Positions 11,456 through 23,150 of a DNA stretch of 64,000 nucleotides are shown here, one piece after another. The notes below the pieces were generated by a model. The model was given only the letters and a program-made list of their open reading frames with translations. It had not been told where the DNA came from and searched no databases. The DNA comes from Astrocystis sublimbata (Eukaryota; Ascomycota; Sordariomycetes; Xylariales; Xylariaceae), in NCBI GenBank assembly GCA_022453515.1, contig JAJNNY010000050.1:186001-250000 (forward strand). The letters run 5' to 3'. The position numbers and the translations under genes were made by a program. Numbering within the stretch: position 1 is the stretch's first letter; every line of letters starts with the position of its first letter.

Positions 11456-14400
11456 ATAAAAGAAAAAACGTACAACACCAGGGATTCGCTGGTCGTCACC
11501 GACCCAACTACTAATCTGGCGGTATGTAGCTTAGCTATGGGGGAGCGGACGGGACCCCGCGTTCTCTACATCCTATGGTCATACGTATTAGAATCAATTG
11601 CGATGATGATATATATCATGAATCCATCCCACTGCGCGCGAGGTTCCATGCGGACGCGGCGGTGTTGATCGAGCTGATGGGGACATCAACACGATGCAGT
11701 CCACTCCTAGGTAGGATGCGTACATATACGCACATGTGACTGTATGGACAATTCAAATAGAGTCTCAAGGATTAATGCTGGTAGACAACAATGCAGGTGC
11801 AACTCCTCCTACCTAGAGCAATGATACCTTACCCGTGGACAGTCAGTCGACGACCAGACTGAAAATAGCTACCGGAGCCGAGCCGAACAAGCCAAAACCC
11901 ACCGCGCTGGCTGATGGGCGCACTAGTAGTACCTGCAGTAGCGCTGTGCACCAGACCAGGCCCTAAAGGGTAGGAGGTTCGTTGGTTGAAGGTTCACGAA
12001 ACATCTGAAACCGTGGTGGCTTGAGTGCCCAGCCGGGGCCGCCCCTTAAAATTAATTAGGGTAAGGCCCTTAGAGTCGCATGGTTGGTGACGGTCTAGCC
12101 GGGCACGTCATGGGGTGGCATCGCGGCGGCCGCATGGTACTTTATGGCTTCCTTTGTTGCTGTTTAAAATGATGGGAATTACTTAGATAGTAGATGCACA
12201 ATGGTAGCTAGTTGCATGTAGGTAGTCGGCGACCTTCATTTTGCTAAGGTAGGCGGCGTGATCTAGTTTTTAGCTTCTTAGATAGCTGTTGGCTTATCTC
12301 CGGGGCTCTGGCTCTGAGTATACGATGGCTGCTGCTAACCATTTCTACCCAAGCCACTCCCCCTATTGACTTCGTCGGGAGTGTTGCTCTCAAAGTGAGT
12401 GAGTGAGTAAATAGTTATCTGGGCTGCAAATAGGTCAGTCAATCTGGCAGTCTTACGAGCGCCCGCAGTGGATCGTGCATTCCATCATGGAATTCCTCTG
12501 TTGCAACATCGTAAAATCCATTTAACTCTCTCTACCATGATGCTTGGGCCAAGTTCATCCATCCCCAGCCGTGCGGATCAATGAGGACTAATTATTGCCT
12601 GCATATGATACGCATTTATGATGAGCAGAAAATGCAACTCAATTGTCGGGGTACCTCTACTGGATCGTGACTGGTACTACACACGCGCGGGAATGTGACG
12701 GCCGCCTGTGAGGCCCACCAATTACAGATACTTTTGCCCTCATTCCCCCTTCTCTGCCGCCAGAACGAGCCACTTTTCTGGTGACAGCGAGGGGCACGAG
12801 TTCATGCTAAGGCCCGGTGGGTTGTCTTCCTTTTCAATGCATGATGGCCTGGGGGCCTAGATGGCGAGGATGGTTACCTAAGGGACTGAGGATATGATGT
12901 TGAAGAACGGCGATTATGGCCGTTGGGAATAGTGCGTGATCAATCCTTCTCAATCTAAGCAAGTGTTGCCGAGTATGCAATCTAGATAGATCTCTACGCC
13001 AAGTGGTGATAGTAATAAGCCAAGTGCGAGTTAGCATTTGCATCGGTTCCTTCAAGCTGAAAATCAACGTTGTGCAAAGTCGGCGCAAGGGTCCATGGCC
13101 ATCCTGGTGATGATCCTTCGCGCGCCAGAGCTAGTGTAGTGTTAGGAGACTTTCCACCAAACCAATATCAGCATTTGAAGGAGAGAGATGCAATTCCTGT
13201 TCACCGCTTCTACATGTTGATGCAGCCACAGCAGCCACCTGTTCTTCATAAGCTGACGGGTCGCTGCATGCGAAAAAAGGGACTCCTTGCTGGAGCTGGC
13301 AGAGCAAGTTGCTCAGATACCTCATGTACGTGTCCCGCGCGCCGTGACACGCGCTACCTGGATTAGCTTGATGTCAGTGTTTGACGTGAAGGTCAGAGCT
13401 CAGCTAGCTAGAGCTGTTTATTTAGCGCAGCCGTGCAAGCTAAGTAACGTCAAGCAAGATAAGCTCGTAGATGGACGGGAGACTAGACTAATAGTACGGG
13501 CAAGCTGAGAAACTTGATGGTGGCCATAGGGACTTGTTAAATGAGAAGGAAACTGGAAACATGTGCATGTTTTGCGACAAAAGAAACAAGATGAGTGTCT
13601 CGGAGGTACGTACCCTTTTCTGGATGCAACAACCGTTGCTGCAGTGTGCACCCTGGGCAGTGGCGCCTCGAATCCCCGGGTGCTGGGACCACACAGCCAG
13701 CGGGATGTCGTGGGCAACCGGGCCCTGTTTCACATGCCGAAATCAAACTAAAAGGGCGTGTGGGGCTAGCCCGTCTAGGCAGTCGAGACTGTCACTTCAA
13801 GCCTCAGCCCCCTGCTACCAATGGGGACATCCCCCCTTCCACGCTACTGCTGCTGCTGCTGCGCGTTCCTGCACGCAAACTCGCTCTCTCGACTCTCAGA
13901 TCATGCCAATACCGCCCATGTAATCTCTCTTGTGCTCGCGAGCCCCATATGGTTCATGTGAGTCGACGTCGGTACCGATGGCGTGAGTCTGTCTGTATGG
14001 GCTTTTTCTTTTTCCTACTTACCTCGTAAGTATGTGCAGGTCAAAAGATAGGCAGGCGATGCCACACACAGTGATGGGATTTGATGGCAAAAGATGTAAG
14101 CAAGCCCGCCAGAGGAAGTACTGGACCCTTTCAAATGGCCTTTCTTGGTATTCTGTAGCGGGAAGGTGCTGCCGTCACTCGCTGTTATTCCATTTTTATC
14201 AATCAATTGGTTTTAGCAACAGATGGAAAGAGGTACAGTACTACTTAGGTGCCAATCGCTGCTGCCTCCTGCTGCAACAAGCAGGTAAATACACCTGGGC
14301 ATGTACGAGAGTATCCGCCCTCAACCTGCAAGGTACATGTCGGTGGGTGCCCACACCCCCCCAAACGAGGTACCGATAATGGTAAGTATCCTGCGACAGG

Positions 14401-14499
14401 CAGGGGCATGGGCACAAACACCCCATGTCGGCTTCCTCATCCTGCTGCTGCAATACTGTCCCGACTGTCAATTTCCCAAGCTGCCTCTAGCAGGTAGTC
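11456..14499. other. Intergenic, no supportable gene
   Basis: About 3 kb between the J-domain relic and the leader of the CFEM gene. Short open frames occur on both strands (for example around 13070-13750), but none has a recognisable domain, a convincing splice structure or protein-like composition. I see no tRNA, repeat array or mobile element here. Confidence 0.6.
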
Positions 14500-15343
14500 T
14501 TGAACTTAGACTCATCCATCCTCTCCTTCTCTTCTCACCTAGCCCCAAATCAATTCTCCGAAGGACTCCATCACCTTTGGTTGGCCATTAGCCGTGTGTT
14601 GGTGTTTGTCGTCGCCGGCGGCGTTGTAATTCATCTTCACCTTCTCTTCTTCCTCTCCTCGTCCCGTCTTCCACCCGTTGATACGGCCGTCCGTCTTCGC
14701 CTCTGTTCTCGTCACTCCTTCAGACACTTGATTGTTTCTCGCCCGGCCGGTGCGCTACGTGACACCGTTTCACCGTTTCACCATTTTTCGAGTTTCGATA
14801 GATGAGGTATATACGTATATACTTACACACTTACACTAACACCAATTCCCAATACGTGTGTGCGTGGTAACAATAAACGAAACCGACCTCCAGTAGCATC
14901 TCTTTGAGCTACGCCCGGCCCCTCGTTTCATTTCAACCCCGTTACACACAATCAAACTACCCGGGCAAACTACTAGCCACATCACCTTTGTTGTTGCTCG
15001 CTGGCTCAGAACACAGCACACAGCAACCACCTTGGGAGTCTGAGTGCACCTGGTAGTTGCCGGACCTCGACATCAACTTCGACCGTCGACCGCCAGCCAG
15101 CCCGCCAACCTGTCGATCCAGGTACACCGCGATGCGCAGGTTGATGCAATACTACCGCTCACCTCATTGAAGGAAGTCACTCGCTTGATTCTTTTAGCCG
15201 CCCTACGAACCTTCTCTTCTTTCTCCAAGGTCGACTAGCTCGTCCGCCCTTTTTTCTGTGGTTATACAACAGCATCTACAGTGATTATATTTTCGATATT
15301 ACTTCGTTGTTCAGTTTCGCATTACCGCATCGGGAACCTCGAC
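14500..15343 (+). promoter_or_regulatory. Pyrimidine-rich promoter and probable 5' leader of the CFEM gene
   Basis: The stretch before the CFEM start codon is rich in C and T on the coding strand (for example around 14515-14700 and 15180-15260), a composition common in promoters and 5' leaders of strongly expressed fungal genes. The immediate start context is CTCGACATG. No operator-like motif can be assigned. Part of it may be transcribed and could contain a leader intron, but no boundary can be fixed by eye. Confidence 0.4.
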
Positions 15344-16995
15344 ATGATGTTGAGACAGGTGGTTGCCACCACCATCATAGGGTTGCTGGGTCTGGCCAGC
15401 GCCCAGGACCCCCCTACGACGCCCTCAGTCTGTGCCGTTGGCTGTGTCAATGGTGTCTGGACGAATGCGGCAAATCTCGGATGCGCCAACGGGGATATGC
15501 TTTGCGTGTGCGATAAGCCCGACGAGTTAATGTATGGAATTCGAGACTGCATCACGAGCGCATGCGCTGCCGATGGACCCGATGTGCAGATTCCTCTCGC
15601 TCAAGCCTATGGCACGAATCAATGCGTGGAGTTGAAAGCAGCTGCTGCGAACCCGCCGCCTCAGGCCGCGCCTGAGCCTACTACTTCGATACCGGAGCCG
15701 GAACCAGAGCCTACGACCGCGACGCCAGATCCGGCTCCGGAAACTACGACCTCGACATCTGAGCCGGCTCCGGAACCTACCACGACGACAGAAGCAGCGC
15801 CTGAGTCTACTCCCACCGAAGCTGCTTCTACAAGCACGGCTGCTGTATCGAGTGCAGAATCTTCTGCAGAAAGCGCCTCGAGCAGTGCAAGCAAGACAGA
15901 GGCAGATGCAGCAACCAGCTCGGCAGAATCTGAAACCGATTCAGCGAAACCAACTCCGACGGATTCCAGCTCGGCAGCAACCAGTTTGGCGAAAGTAAGT
16001 CCGACCGAGTCGAGCTCGGCAAAGGCCAGTGCCAGTGCTAGTTCGTCGGCGTCGGACAGCTCCCAGACCGCTCAAGTAAGTATCTCGTGATCGTCTTGTT
16101 TTCTTTCTTCTTTTTCGGTTCTTGGACAGACATATGAGTCTTGATTAACTACCTGTTCTTCGTTGTTTTCAATCTCCTTCGTCTGGTGGCGCTCTTACCC
16201 CACGGAGTTTCATTACATGGAGATCCTCATTATTTGTGGCGATATACGGTGCTGTTTCAAAAAGGGTTGGCCTCCGTCTCCACGGACCCAACGTCGCCAT
16301 CGACGCAACGGTCTCTGCTGCGAAGGTACCCGTATCGCGACAGTCCCTCTTGCGTTGTCCCCGCTCTCAGTTGTTATTGTGACGTTCAATGCAGAAGTTT
16401 TGGGAAATAAAACACAAACACAATACTAACACCTCGCTAGGCCATTCCACCGACCGATTCTACATCGACTTCGGAGGCTTCGCCCACTGATAGCTCTGCC
16501 GCAGCGGCCGGCGCAAACGCCGAGTCAGACACGTCATCTTCCACGGGATTATCAACAGCTGCAAAGGCGGGAATTGGGGCAGGAGTGGGCGCGGTGGCTT
16601 TGGCAGCTATCATCATCGCGCTCTGTGTGGTTCTACGTCGTCGGCAACGCCAGAAGTCGACTAACAACATTCGCAACTACAAGATTTCCGAGCCCATGTC
16701 TGGCTCGGGCCCCAACTTCGCAAATGACTTCGCCAGCAACACCAACGACTTTGTGAACAACATCGGAACCGCCAAGACCACCAATATCCCCACGCCCATC
16801 ATCACGAATCACCCGGCCTTGCTGTCGCCGGATAACACCATGTTGGCCCCGGAACCTACCTCGCCTTCCTCTATATATTCGAGTGGCTCGGGCCGTGATT
16901 CTAATGGGAACCGATATGATTCAAGATATGAGTCGAGATATGAGTCGCGATACGAGTCCATGCCGCCTAGTGCCGTGCCGAAACATATGATCTGA
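15344..16995 (+). CDS. CFEM-domain, Ser/Thr-rich, single-pass membrane protein
   Basis: Exons 15344-16075 and 16441-16995, joined in phase 0 across a 365-nt intron (GTAAGT donor; CTAAC branch near 16426; CTAG acceptor), give 428 residues. The start is the first ATG before a signal peptide (MMLRQVVATTIIGLLGLASA); the frame upstream has no ATG. Residues about 30-92 form a CFEM domain with all eight cysteines and the Asp just before the CxC (NGDMLCVC), a position that binds haem iron in some Candida CFEM proteins. A long Ser/Thr/Pro/Glu-rich stalk with EPEPTT- and SSA-type runs follows. Exon 2 encodes one membrane span (GIGAGVGAVALAAIIIALCVVL) then RRRQRQK as stop-transfer, and a cytoplasmic tail of about 115 residues ending in a four-fold RY(D/E)S repeat (nt 16912-16959). 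This predicts a plasma-membrane, wall-facing sensor or haem/iron-related protein rather than a GPI form. The intron is long enough to hide an alternative exon. Confidence 0.9.
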
Positions 16996-17161
16996 GCAGT
17001 CGACGGCGGTGGCTCGGCAGACTTGGTGCCTTTGCCGATTGCGAGATAGCAGATCTTGTTCGGGTCTTTGTTGTCGTGCCGAGGGAAGTGAAGTGGAAGA
17101 AATGAAATTATTTAATACGGATCTGCGATCAGTCCGGTTCGGTCCTCGCCGCGATCACCCA

Positions 17162-17162
<1 letters not shown>

Positions 17163-17194
<32 letters not shown>
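17163..17194. repeat. (TG)16 microsatellite
   Basis: An uninterrupted TG dinucleotide run, about 170 bp after the CFEM stop codon and probably in or near its 3' untranslated region. Confidence 0.95.
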
Positions 17195-17195
<1 letters not shown>

Positions 17196-18124
17196 CTTCA
17201 TTTTGAGATCGTGCTACGTTTACGTTGTACTTGTTTAATTGCTATTTGCTGAGAGACAGAGAATCATGATTGTATGTATGATTCTGAGACGGGATGAGAT
17301 GAGATGAGAAATCTGTCGTGTCATACATGGCTTGTGTCGCTCTCTGTGTGTGAGTATGTGTGTGTTTGCCTTGCCTGATCTGATGGGATGGGGAAAGGGA
17401 ATGGGGAAGGGGATCGATTGGAAGTGGCTAGCTAGCTACCTAAGCTAGCTCTAGCTATAAGGTAGCTGTCTCTAGCTGTGTGGCAGTGAGTGATTGATTA
17501 ACTACTTAAGTACTTAAGTAATTACCCTGCTTTTAATTCCTTGGGGGTTTTAATGTGAGAAGTTTGAAGACTATAGTCAAACGAATATCGCTGATGTGGT
17601 TGTATGTTGTAGTGTTGTAAGGCGGTGTGAGGTGATGTGGTGCATTTATGTGAGAGCTTTGTATAGATTTGATGGTTGTCCCACTCACTCTTATTGTCAT
17701 AGACATGTTGATAGTTGTGAGAAAATGCTAGTTTAAGATCTGCCAATTGCCTAAAGGGCAAGGAAGAGTAAGGCTAGGAGGGAGATCAGTAGGTGGAGAG
17801 CTATGATGCTAACCTAACCTTAGAATATAGGCATTAGGGACACGAGATTAAGGACATTTTTACATTGAGTTAATCGCTTGTTTAGTTGAGACTTGGAACT
17901 AGCTTTGGCGGGTTTGAAAGTCTTGGTCTTAGGTTTGGATATAGATTTGATAGAGCTAAATAATTAGCTTGTCATAAGGTAGCTTACAATTACCAATATA
18001 GTATATAAAGCAAAAGACTTTTATATTCTCTAGATTTTTCTGCGTGTTTGCCCAAGTGCACGTGATGCAAATGCGATGCGGTATAACTATTTACCCCACG
18101 CGGAAAAAGCAAAAACATGCTTTT
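17195..18124. other. AT-rich intergenic, no supportable gene
   Basis: Contains short palindromic runs (TAGCTAGCTA near 17428; TACTTAAGTACTTAAGTA near 17503) and a few short open frames without protein character. No gene or RNA is recognised. Confidence 0.5.
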
Positions 18125-19535
18125 CACTGCTTTTTTAGCACCTCTCGAGCAGAGAAAAAGAACACTAGAGTGATGCCAAGTTCTCCAGACATGCATGCCT
18201 CATTTTCTCTTTTTGCCTTTGTCTGCACTGCTTTTTTAGCACTTTTCGATCAGAAAAAAAAAACGCTAGAGTGATTCCCAGATTCTCTCAACATCCCTTC
18301 CTACATGCTTGATAGGCTGATTTGCTTATAGCGCAATGTGATGCGATGCGATGCAACCATCTGCCCCGCGCGGGAACCAACGGGCTGCGTCCGTCAGCCC
18401 TACGCTACACTGCTTTTTCAGCACCTCTCGAGAAGAACCTGTCCCGGGGTGGCCAATCAGGTTTTGTATTCAAGTACTTTACTCCGACTTCAAGAAATAA
18501 CCGGCAACCAATAGTCTTGACTACACTGCTTCCTTAGCACAGTTTAAGAAGAAAACGCTAGAGTGATCCTTCCTGCATAATTACCTGATTGCCTTGATTA
18601 CCTGATTACCTCCTACCTTATTACTTGTGATGTATGTATGTAATATAATTATTTACCCCGCGTGGGAACAGATTGAGACGCCGGATCGCCATACACTGCT
18701 GTTTTAGCACCTCTCGAAAAGAAAAGAAAATGCCGGAGTGGTTCCAGGTTCTCTCAACCTCAACATCCCTTTCTGCATGCTTGATAAGCTGGTTTGCTCA
18801 TAGCGCAATGTAATGCGATGCAACCATCTATTCCCGCGTGGGGGCCGGGCCCGAAAGCCCTACACTGCTTTTTTAGCACCTTTCGAGGCGAAAACGCTAG
18901 TCATCCTTCCTGCATGCCTGGTTGCCTGGTTGCCTGATTACTACCTTATTGGTTGTGATGCAACCATTTGCCCTGTATGGAAACCCCTGTGAGTGGCCAA
19001 TCAGGTCGTGCGTGTACTCGGGCTAGGGTGGAGAAAAGGAGTGGGTCTGGGACACTCCTGCACTGCTTTTTTAGCACTCTCTCGGGAAGACAGCCAACTT
19101 GGAATAATATCGATTGTTGGTTGTTGATTTGGCAAGATGGAATTGGATGCGGCTTGTCTATTGACTTATGTGTAGGTACCTATGTATCTAGGTGCAGTGC
19201 AATAATTACTATATGTGTTTAACCTTTGATGCCTCGATGCCTCGATGTTATACATACATGGGGAGTTTATGTGATTATCTAGATTAGTTACCTAGTATGA
19301 AGCAAAAGATTTTTCCAGATCATGTGTTGCTTGTACTTGCTTATGATGCGATACAACTATTTGTCCTGCACAAAGGAACCATACCTACGTCATTGAGGTA
19401 TTGTTAGACTTGATCTGGCCGGCTCGAGCTAGGAAAACGCTAGACAAACCTGCATGCCTGATGAATTTGCCCTGCCGTAGTGCGACGCACCCCGTTACCT
19501 AGTCTCGGAATTCACTGCTTTTTTAGCATCATTCA
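18045..19535 (+). repeat. Degenerate tandem/dispersed array around CACTGCTTTTTTAGCAC
   Basis: Eight copies of a 17-bp core, CACTGCTTTTTTAGCAC or a close variant, start at 18125, 18226, 18408, 18524, 18694, 18863, 19061 and 19513, all in the same orientation. Copies are usually followed by CTCTCGAG-like sequence and then A-rich GAAAACGCTAGAGTGAT. Most are preceded at about 50-100 bp by GATGCGATGCAACCAT...CCCCGCGCGGGAA. Spacings are 101, 182, 116, 170, 169, 198 and 452 bp, so this is a decayed array of a roughly 100-200 bp unit rather than a regular satellite. No open frame runs through it. Its ends resemble those of the MITE-like elements just downstream. Confidence 0.75.
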
Positions 19536-19730
19536 GGGAGATGCTTAATAAAGGCTGACTCAGCAAGACTGAATTGGATACACTTGTTAACAAGATGGTA
19601 TAATAGTGTGATACTACCCATCAATGCCTAGATCCTATTTCTATGTAGGGGTTCATATGATGATTACCTAGTGTCTATGCCCACTTGATATGCACATGCC
19701 GAAATTTTAAATATTTCTCTATTAGAATTG

Positions 19731-19880
19731 CACTGCATTTTTCGCTATTAAGGAGAGGGCAGCTACCAACTATGCGGTTTAATCCCATATGTTGCTTTTT
19801 GGGGAGGCCTTCAAAGGGCGGTACATTGAAAGATCTAGGACTGCGTTGGTTTTCTTACGTCTTCCTAGGGCAAATAATGT
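19731..19880 (+). mobile_element. Diverged MITE-like element, copy C
   Basis: Starts with CACTGCATTTTTCGC followed by AAGGAGAGGGC and an interior (GCTACCAACTATGCGGTTTAATCC) that parallels the left half of copies A (20253) and B (23133). The right end is degenerate (near CTAGGGCAAATAATG), so the boundary is approximate. Non-coding. Confidence 0.45.
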
Positions 19881-20252
19881 AATGTAGGGGCGGCGCGGAT
19901 TGTTACTTTTCCTTAAGTCCAAATATTAATCAACTAAGGGTAGTTCACTAACGCTTACCTGATAATGATATGGGATCAACATGTCCAGAAACTCAGATAG
20001 TGTTTAGCATATATTGCTCTATAGAGGACTGAAGCATGAATGGTCTCGGCCTCGGAGGGTTGGATCTCTAGCAACCTTACTTGGTTGCTGTCCTTGACTA
20101 TCCCGTGTAGCGCGGCTGTGGTGTGAAGCACTTTGCGGGCTATGGTACTTGCCGACCTTCTGTTATTATTAAGTGAGCGGGGTTAGGCTGCCCATAAGCT
20201 GTGGGCCATGGCTTGGCTTATTACCCCTCCTTATTCTATCTGTAGAAACTTT

Positions 20253-20394
20253 CACTGCATTTTTAGCCCTTGAGGAGAGGATGTAAAGTTGCCAACCGTA
20301 CGGTTACATCCGCATATTGCCGTGGTAGGTAGCTGAGTGGGACGACACAAGATAGGGCTTAATCTGTCCTTTTCCTGGGGGCTAAAAATGCAGT
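20253..20394 (+). mobile_element. MITE-like element, copy A (142 bp)
   Basis: Terminal inverted repeats CACTGCATTTTTAGCCC at the left and GGGGGCTAAAAATGCAGT at the right. The interior shares TTACATCCG and CTTAATC(T/G)GTCCTTTTCCT blocks with copy B at 23133-23284, in the same order and orientation. It has no coding capacity, as expected for a non-autonomous DNA element. No clear target-site duplication is seen. Confidence 0.7.
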
Positions 20395-20458
20395 ACAGTT
20401 GGTCTGGCAGCAACATCCGGATGCGACCCTAACATTGAATCTAATGTTCTCTCCTTGA

Positions 20459-20718
20459 GGGCTAAAAATGCAGTGAAGTTCTCCATTTCAGGGATCAAAC
20501 ATAATCGCGGGCCCCACCCTGCACATGGGTAGGGTGTTTGGCGAGTCTCGTGCAATCATATACCTACCTAGGTACTTTATGGCACTCTCCTTTGGGTCTA
20601 AAAATGTAGTAAAATGTAAATCGGCTACCGAGGTACCTGCATAAAGGCAAGGCGCATTCGATCCCACTAAGTCAATATTGCGTCGCATTCTCCCCGAAAG
20701 GTACTAAAAAAGTAGTGC
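20459..20718 (-). repeat. Inverted block of MITE-end repeats, left of ankyrin gene
   Basis: Three right-type ends lie here: GGGCTAAAAATGCAGTG (20459-20475), GGGTCTAAAAATGTAGT (20594-20610) and a degenerate TACTAAAAAAGTAGTG (20702-20717). The segment 20475-20610 is, on the opposite strand, a diverged copy of 23030-23150: both contain CCAAAGGAGAGTGCCATAAAGTA, a TATATGATTGCA...GACTC block and TCAGGGATC. It therefore forms an inverted pair with the block beyond the ankyrin gene. Confidence 0.65.
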
Positions 20719-21236
20719 AATTGAGGCTCAAGCCGAAATCGGTGCAGATGGAGTGACGCCGAGTATCGAATCGGCCGAGCCGTCGACGAAAATCCAAGGG
20801 CAAAGCCCCTTGCGCCACTGAGACTAGAGGCCGACGAGCTAGGAAAACAGCACGAAGAGCATCACAGCATTCTTTAAATCAACCAGGCCGTCAACAGAGC
20901 CAGCTTCCATTCAGGGATGCCGCAGCGCATGCCAATGTCCGCCAAGAAGATCAGGAAGGGGAAGGTCACTCACGGCATCAGGAGTAAAAGCGTGGCCAAA
21001 AAAAGGTGGCCGCCCTCCAGAACGATAACTGGTGAGATTAGTTTGCGGCAGTACATGCATGAAGGATTAATTATCGCATTATATCTTTCATTAAGTTAGT
21101 CCACCTCTTGATCCATGTTATTACTCTTGCCATTCCCCCTTGATGCTCTAGGCTGAGAACAGATCTGTAGTGTATGCCAAGTCAAGTGGGATTTGAATCG
21201 TTCAATACTTGTGGCTGTGTGTACTTCCGCGTCAGT
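20719..21236. other. Intergenic between repeats and ankyrin gene
   Basis: Only short frames (for example 60 codons at 20917-21099) are present, without recognisable features. Likely includes the 3' flank of the ankyrin gene on the minus strand. Confidence 0.5.
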
Positions 21237-22589
21237 CTATGCCCTCTTCTCTCTCTTTGTCTTTACTCTCTGGAGCGCCTGGACAAGGGGGTTTTGCAAC
21301 AGCGCATCCTGCGGTGGCGTAGAATCTTGGAGGAGTATGCTGTCCGAGGCCAAAGTTAGACTCGTGAGATGCGAAAGATAAGCCTCATCCGTGTCTGCTA
21401 GTTCCCAAGGAATGCCCGCTTTCCCAGCGGCAACTTGGAATGCGTCCCCGCGCGAAGTCAGGCCTTTAGGATCGGCTCCGTGCTCCAACAGGAACTCGAC
21501 CACATCCCACATGTCCCACTGTATAGCACAGATGAGCACCGTTCCGTTGTAGAGTGTTTTGGCGTTGACATCCGCTCCGTGGTGGACCAGCAGCTGCCAG
21601 ATATTGTTGACTTCGTCACCAATATTGAACTCGTTTTGAGTACCGTCGGACCCCTTCATACAACGTAGCCGGCGAGACATGAGCGAGTGAAAGGGTCTGG
21701 AGTATTCAGGGTTGGCGCCGTGGTGCAGGAGGCCCCGAATAACCGCCAAGCTGCTGTCGCCCTTGATAGCGAGGTCCAAGGCCAAACCGCACGTCCGATC
21801 CATTGGCGGTGTTGCTCTCTCTCCCCAAACCGATCTCCTCGAATCCTGGAATGGGGCCAAGTTTGGGTCCGCTCCTCTTTCAAGTAAAAAGAGAGTGATT
21901 TCATGGTCATCTAGGCAATGATTCAATGCGACGCCGAAGAACCCCATGTTACTGGGAACTTGCTGATTGGGGTGGTAGCCGTGTCGGATGGCGATCTCGA
22001 AAAGGGGCAGGGAGCGATGCCTACATGCAGCTTCTATGACAGAGCAGTCGAGAATGGCTCCGCCTTCATCTAGGAGGTATCGGACGACATCGACTTCCCC
22101 AGCACCCGCAGCAATGGCCAGTCCATCTTGCAGACCAATTTGAAGCAGTGCGTCTCTCTTCTCCGAGGCCCAGTATCTAACCACCTTCATTGACCCTCCA
22201 TCGCAAGCCGCAAAGAAAGGGCGCTCTTCCGTGTCAAATTTTGACCAGATCCATGGGACACTAAAGGATGTGCTCCTTTTTGGCAACGCCGGTGGGAGTG
22301 GTGCCAGATCATTCAAAGTGGTGAAATAGCTTTCCAGCTCTCGGTGCAGAGTCACGTTGCGTCGGTCCTGGCGCTCTTCGTTTCTGGTGTTGATCTTGTT
22401 CCACAGATGCCAATCAGCCTGACTCCAGGGTTGGGGCTGTTGCCTGAGGGCTTCAGAACGAGCCTCATCGTTGCTATCGTGCTCCAATGGGGTTTCGTCG
22501 TATTCTTTCATAGCCTCCTTAGAGTAGAATAAGCACGGGGGCTTGATTCCGAAAGGCTGTAAATGGCGTGGTTTGCGGCCTCGCAGCAT
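21237..22589 (-). CDS. Ankyrin-repeat protein
   Basis: A single open exon of 450 codons from ATG at 22589 to TAG at 21237. The N-terminal 100 residues are charged and low in hydrophobic content. From about residue 120 the protein shows ankyrin-type units: FFAACDGGSMKVVRYWAS, AIAAGAGEVDVVRYLLDEGG, ITLFLLERGADPNL, LALDLAIKGDSSLAVIRGLLHHGANPE, IWQLLVHHGADVNAKT and ICAIQWDMWDVVEFLLEHGADPKG. No catalytic or membrane segment is visible, so a cytoplasmic or nuclear protein-binding role is inferred only from the fold. It is unusual in lying between inverted copies of small repeat elements (20459-20718 and 23030-23150), suggesting acquisition, duplication or rearrangement within a transposon-rich segment. 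A later in-frame Met (MKEYDE) is an alternative start. Confidence 0.85.
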   Translation of the reverse strand: MLRGRKPRHLQPFGIKPPCLFYSKEAMKEYDETPLEHDSNDEARSEALRQQPQPWSQADWHLWNKINTRNEERQDRRNVTLHRELESYFTTLNDLAPLPPALPKRSTSFSVPWIWSKFDTEERPFFAACDGGSMKVVRYWASEKRDALLQIGLQDGLAIAAGAGEVDVVRYLLDEGGAILDCSVIEAACRHRSLPLFEIAIRHGYHPNQQVPSNMGFFGVALNHCLDDHEITLFLLERGADPNLAPFQDSRRSVWGERATPPMDRTCGLALDLAIKGDSSLAVIRGLLHHGANPEYSRPFHSLMSRRLRCMKGSDGTQNEFNIGDEVNNIWQLLVHHGADVNAKTLYNGTVLICAIQWDMWDVVEFLLEHGADPKGLTSRGDAFQVAAGKAGIPWELADTDEAYLSHLTSLTLASDSILLQDSTPPQDALLQNPLVQALQRVKTKREKRA

Positions 22590-23029
22590 GGTGAGAGACG
22601 GGTCGGTACGAGTCTGGTGATGGGTCTTTGCTTAATTGTGTGTCTGGAAGATTTATGGAAGCTTTGGGACCGCAAATGACAGATTGATAGGTACCTACCT
22701 CCTGTAGTGGGATACCTGAATCTCACATTTCCCCTCGAGTGGAAGCTGTGGAGAATGGGAGATGGAGTCTGGAGAAATCTAGTCGAAATACGAATACCGT
22801 AAATGGTTCCGTCATGGCACAAATACGAACAGTGCCACCTGCTTGCATACCTACCTAGGTATCGTTGCCTAATACTTGAAGTCGAGGCCACTGTCCATCA
22901 TGTGCCGTCTTATGTTCTCGAAATAGAAGTTGTTGGATGTCGCAGCTGGTTGTTGGTTTCAACTTCTTGGGTGCGCTAACAATTATCCCACTATGTGATT
23001 ACTCAGTTCGGCCCCTACAATGGAGACTT
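22590..23029. other. Promoter side of the ankyrin gene
   Basis: No independent gene is supported; the short minus-strand frame at 22508-22891 overlaps the ankyrin start in another frame and looks random. Contains an exact TACCTAGGTA palindrome at 22852. Confidence 0.5.
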
Positions 23030-23150
23030 CACTGTATTTTTAGCCCCAAAGGAGAGTGCCATAAAGTATATGATTGCATAAGACTCACCAATCACCCAGC
23101 CCGTAGTTCTCCAGGTCAGGGATCGCGCATATCACTGCATTTTTAGCCCC
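23030..23150 (+). repeat. Inverted partner of the left repeat block
   Basis: Left-type ends CACTGTATTTTTAGCCC (23030-23046) and CACTGCATTTTTAGCCC (23133-23149) enclose sequence matching, on the opposite strand, the interval 20475-20610 left of the ankyrin gene. Confidence 0.65.

Noticed and set aside
15281..15343. Upstream extension of the CFEM frame
   Set aside because: It begins at GTG, not ATG; the ATG at 15344 directly starts a standard signal peptide.
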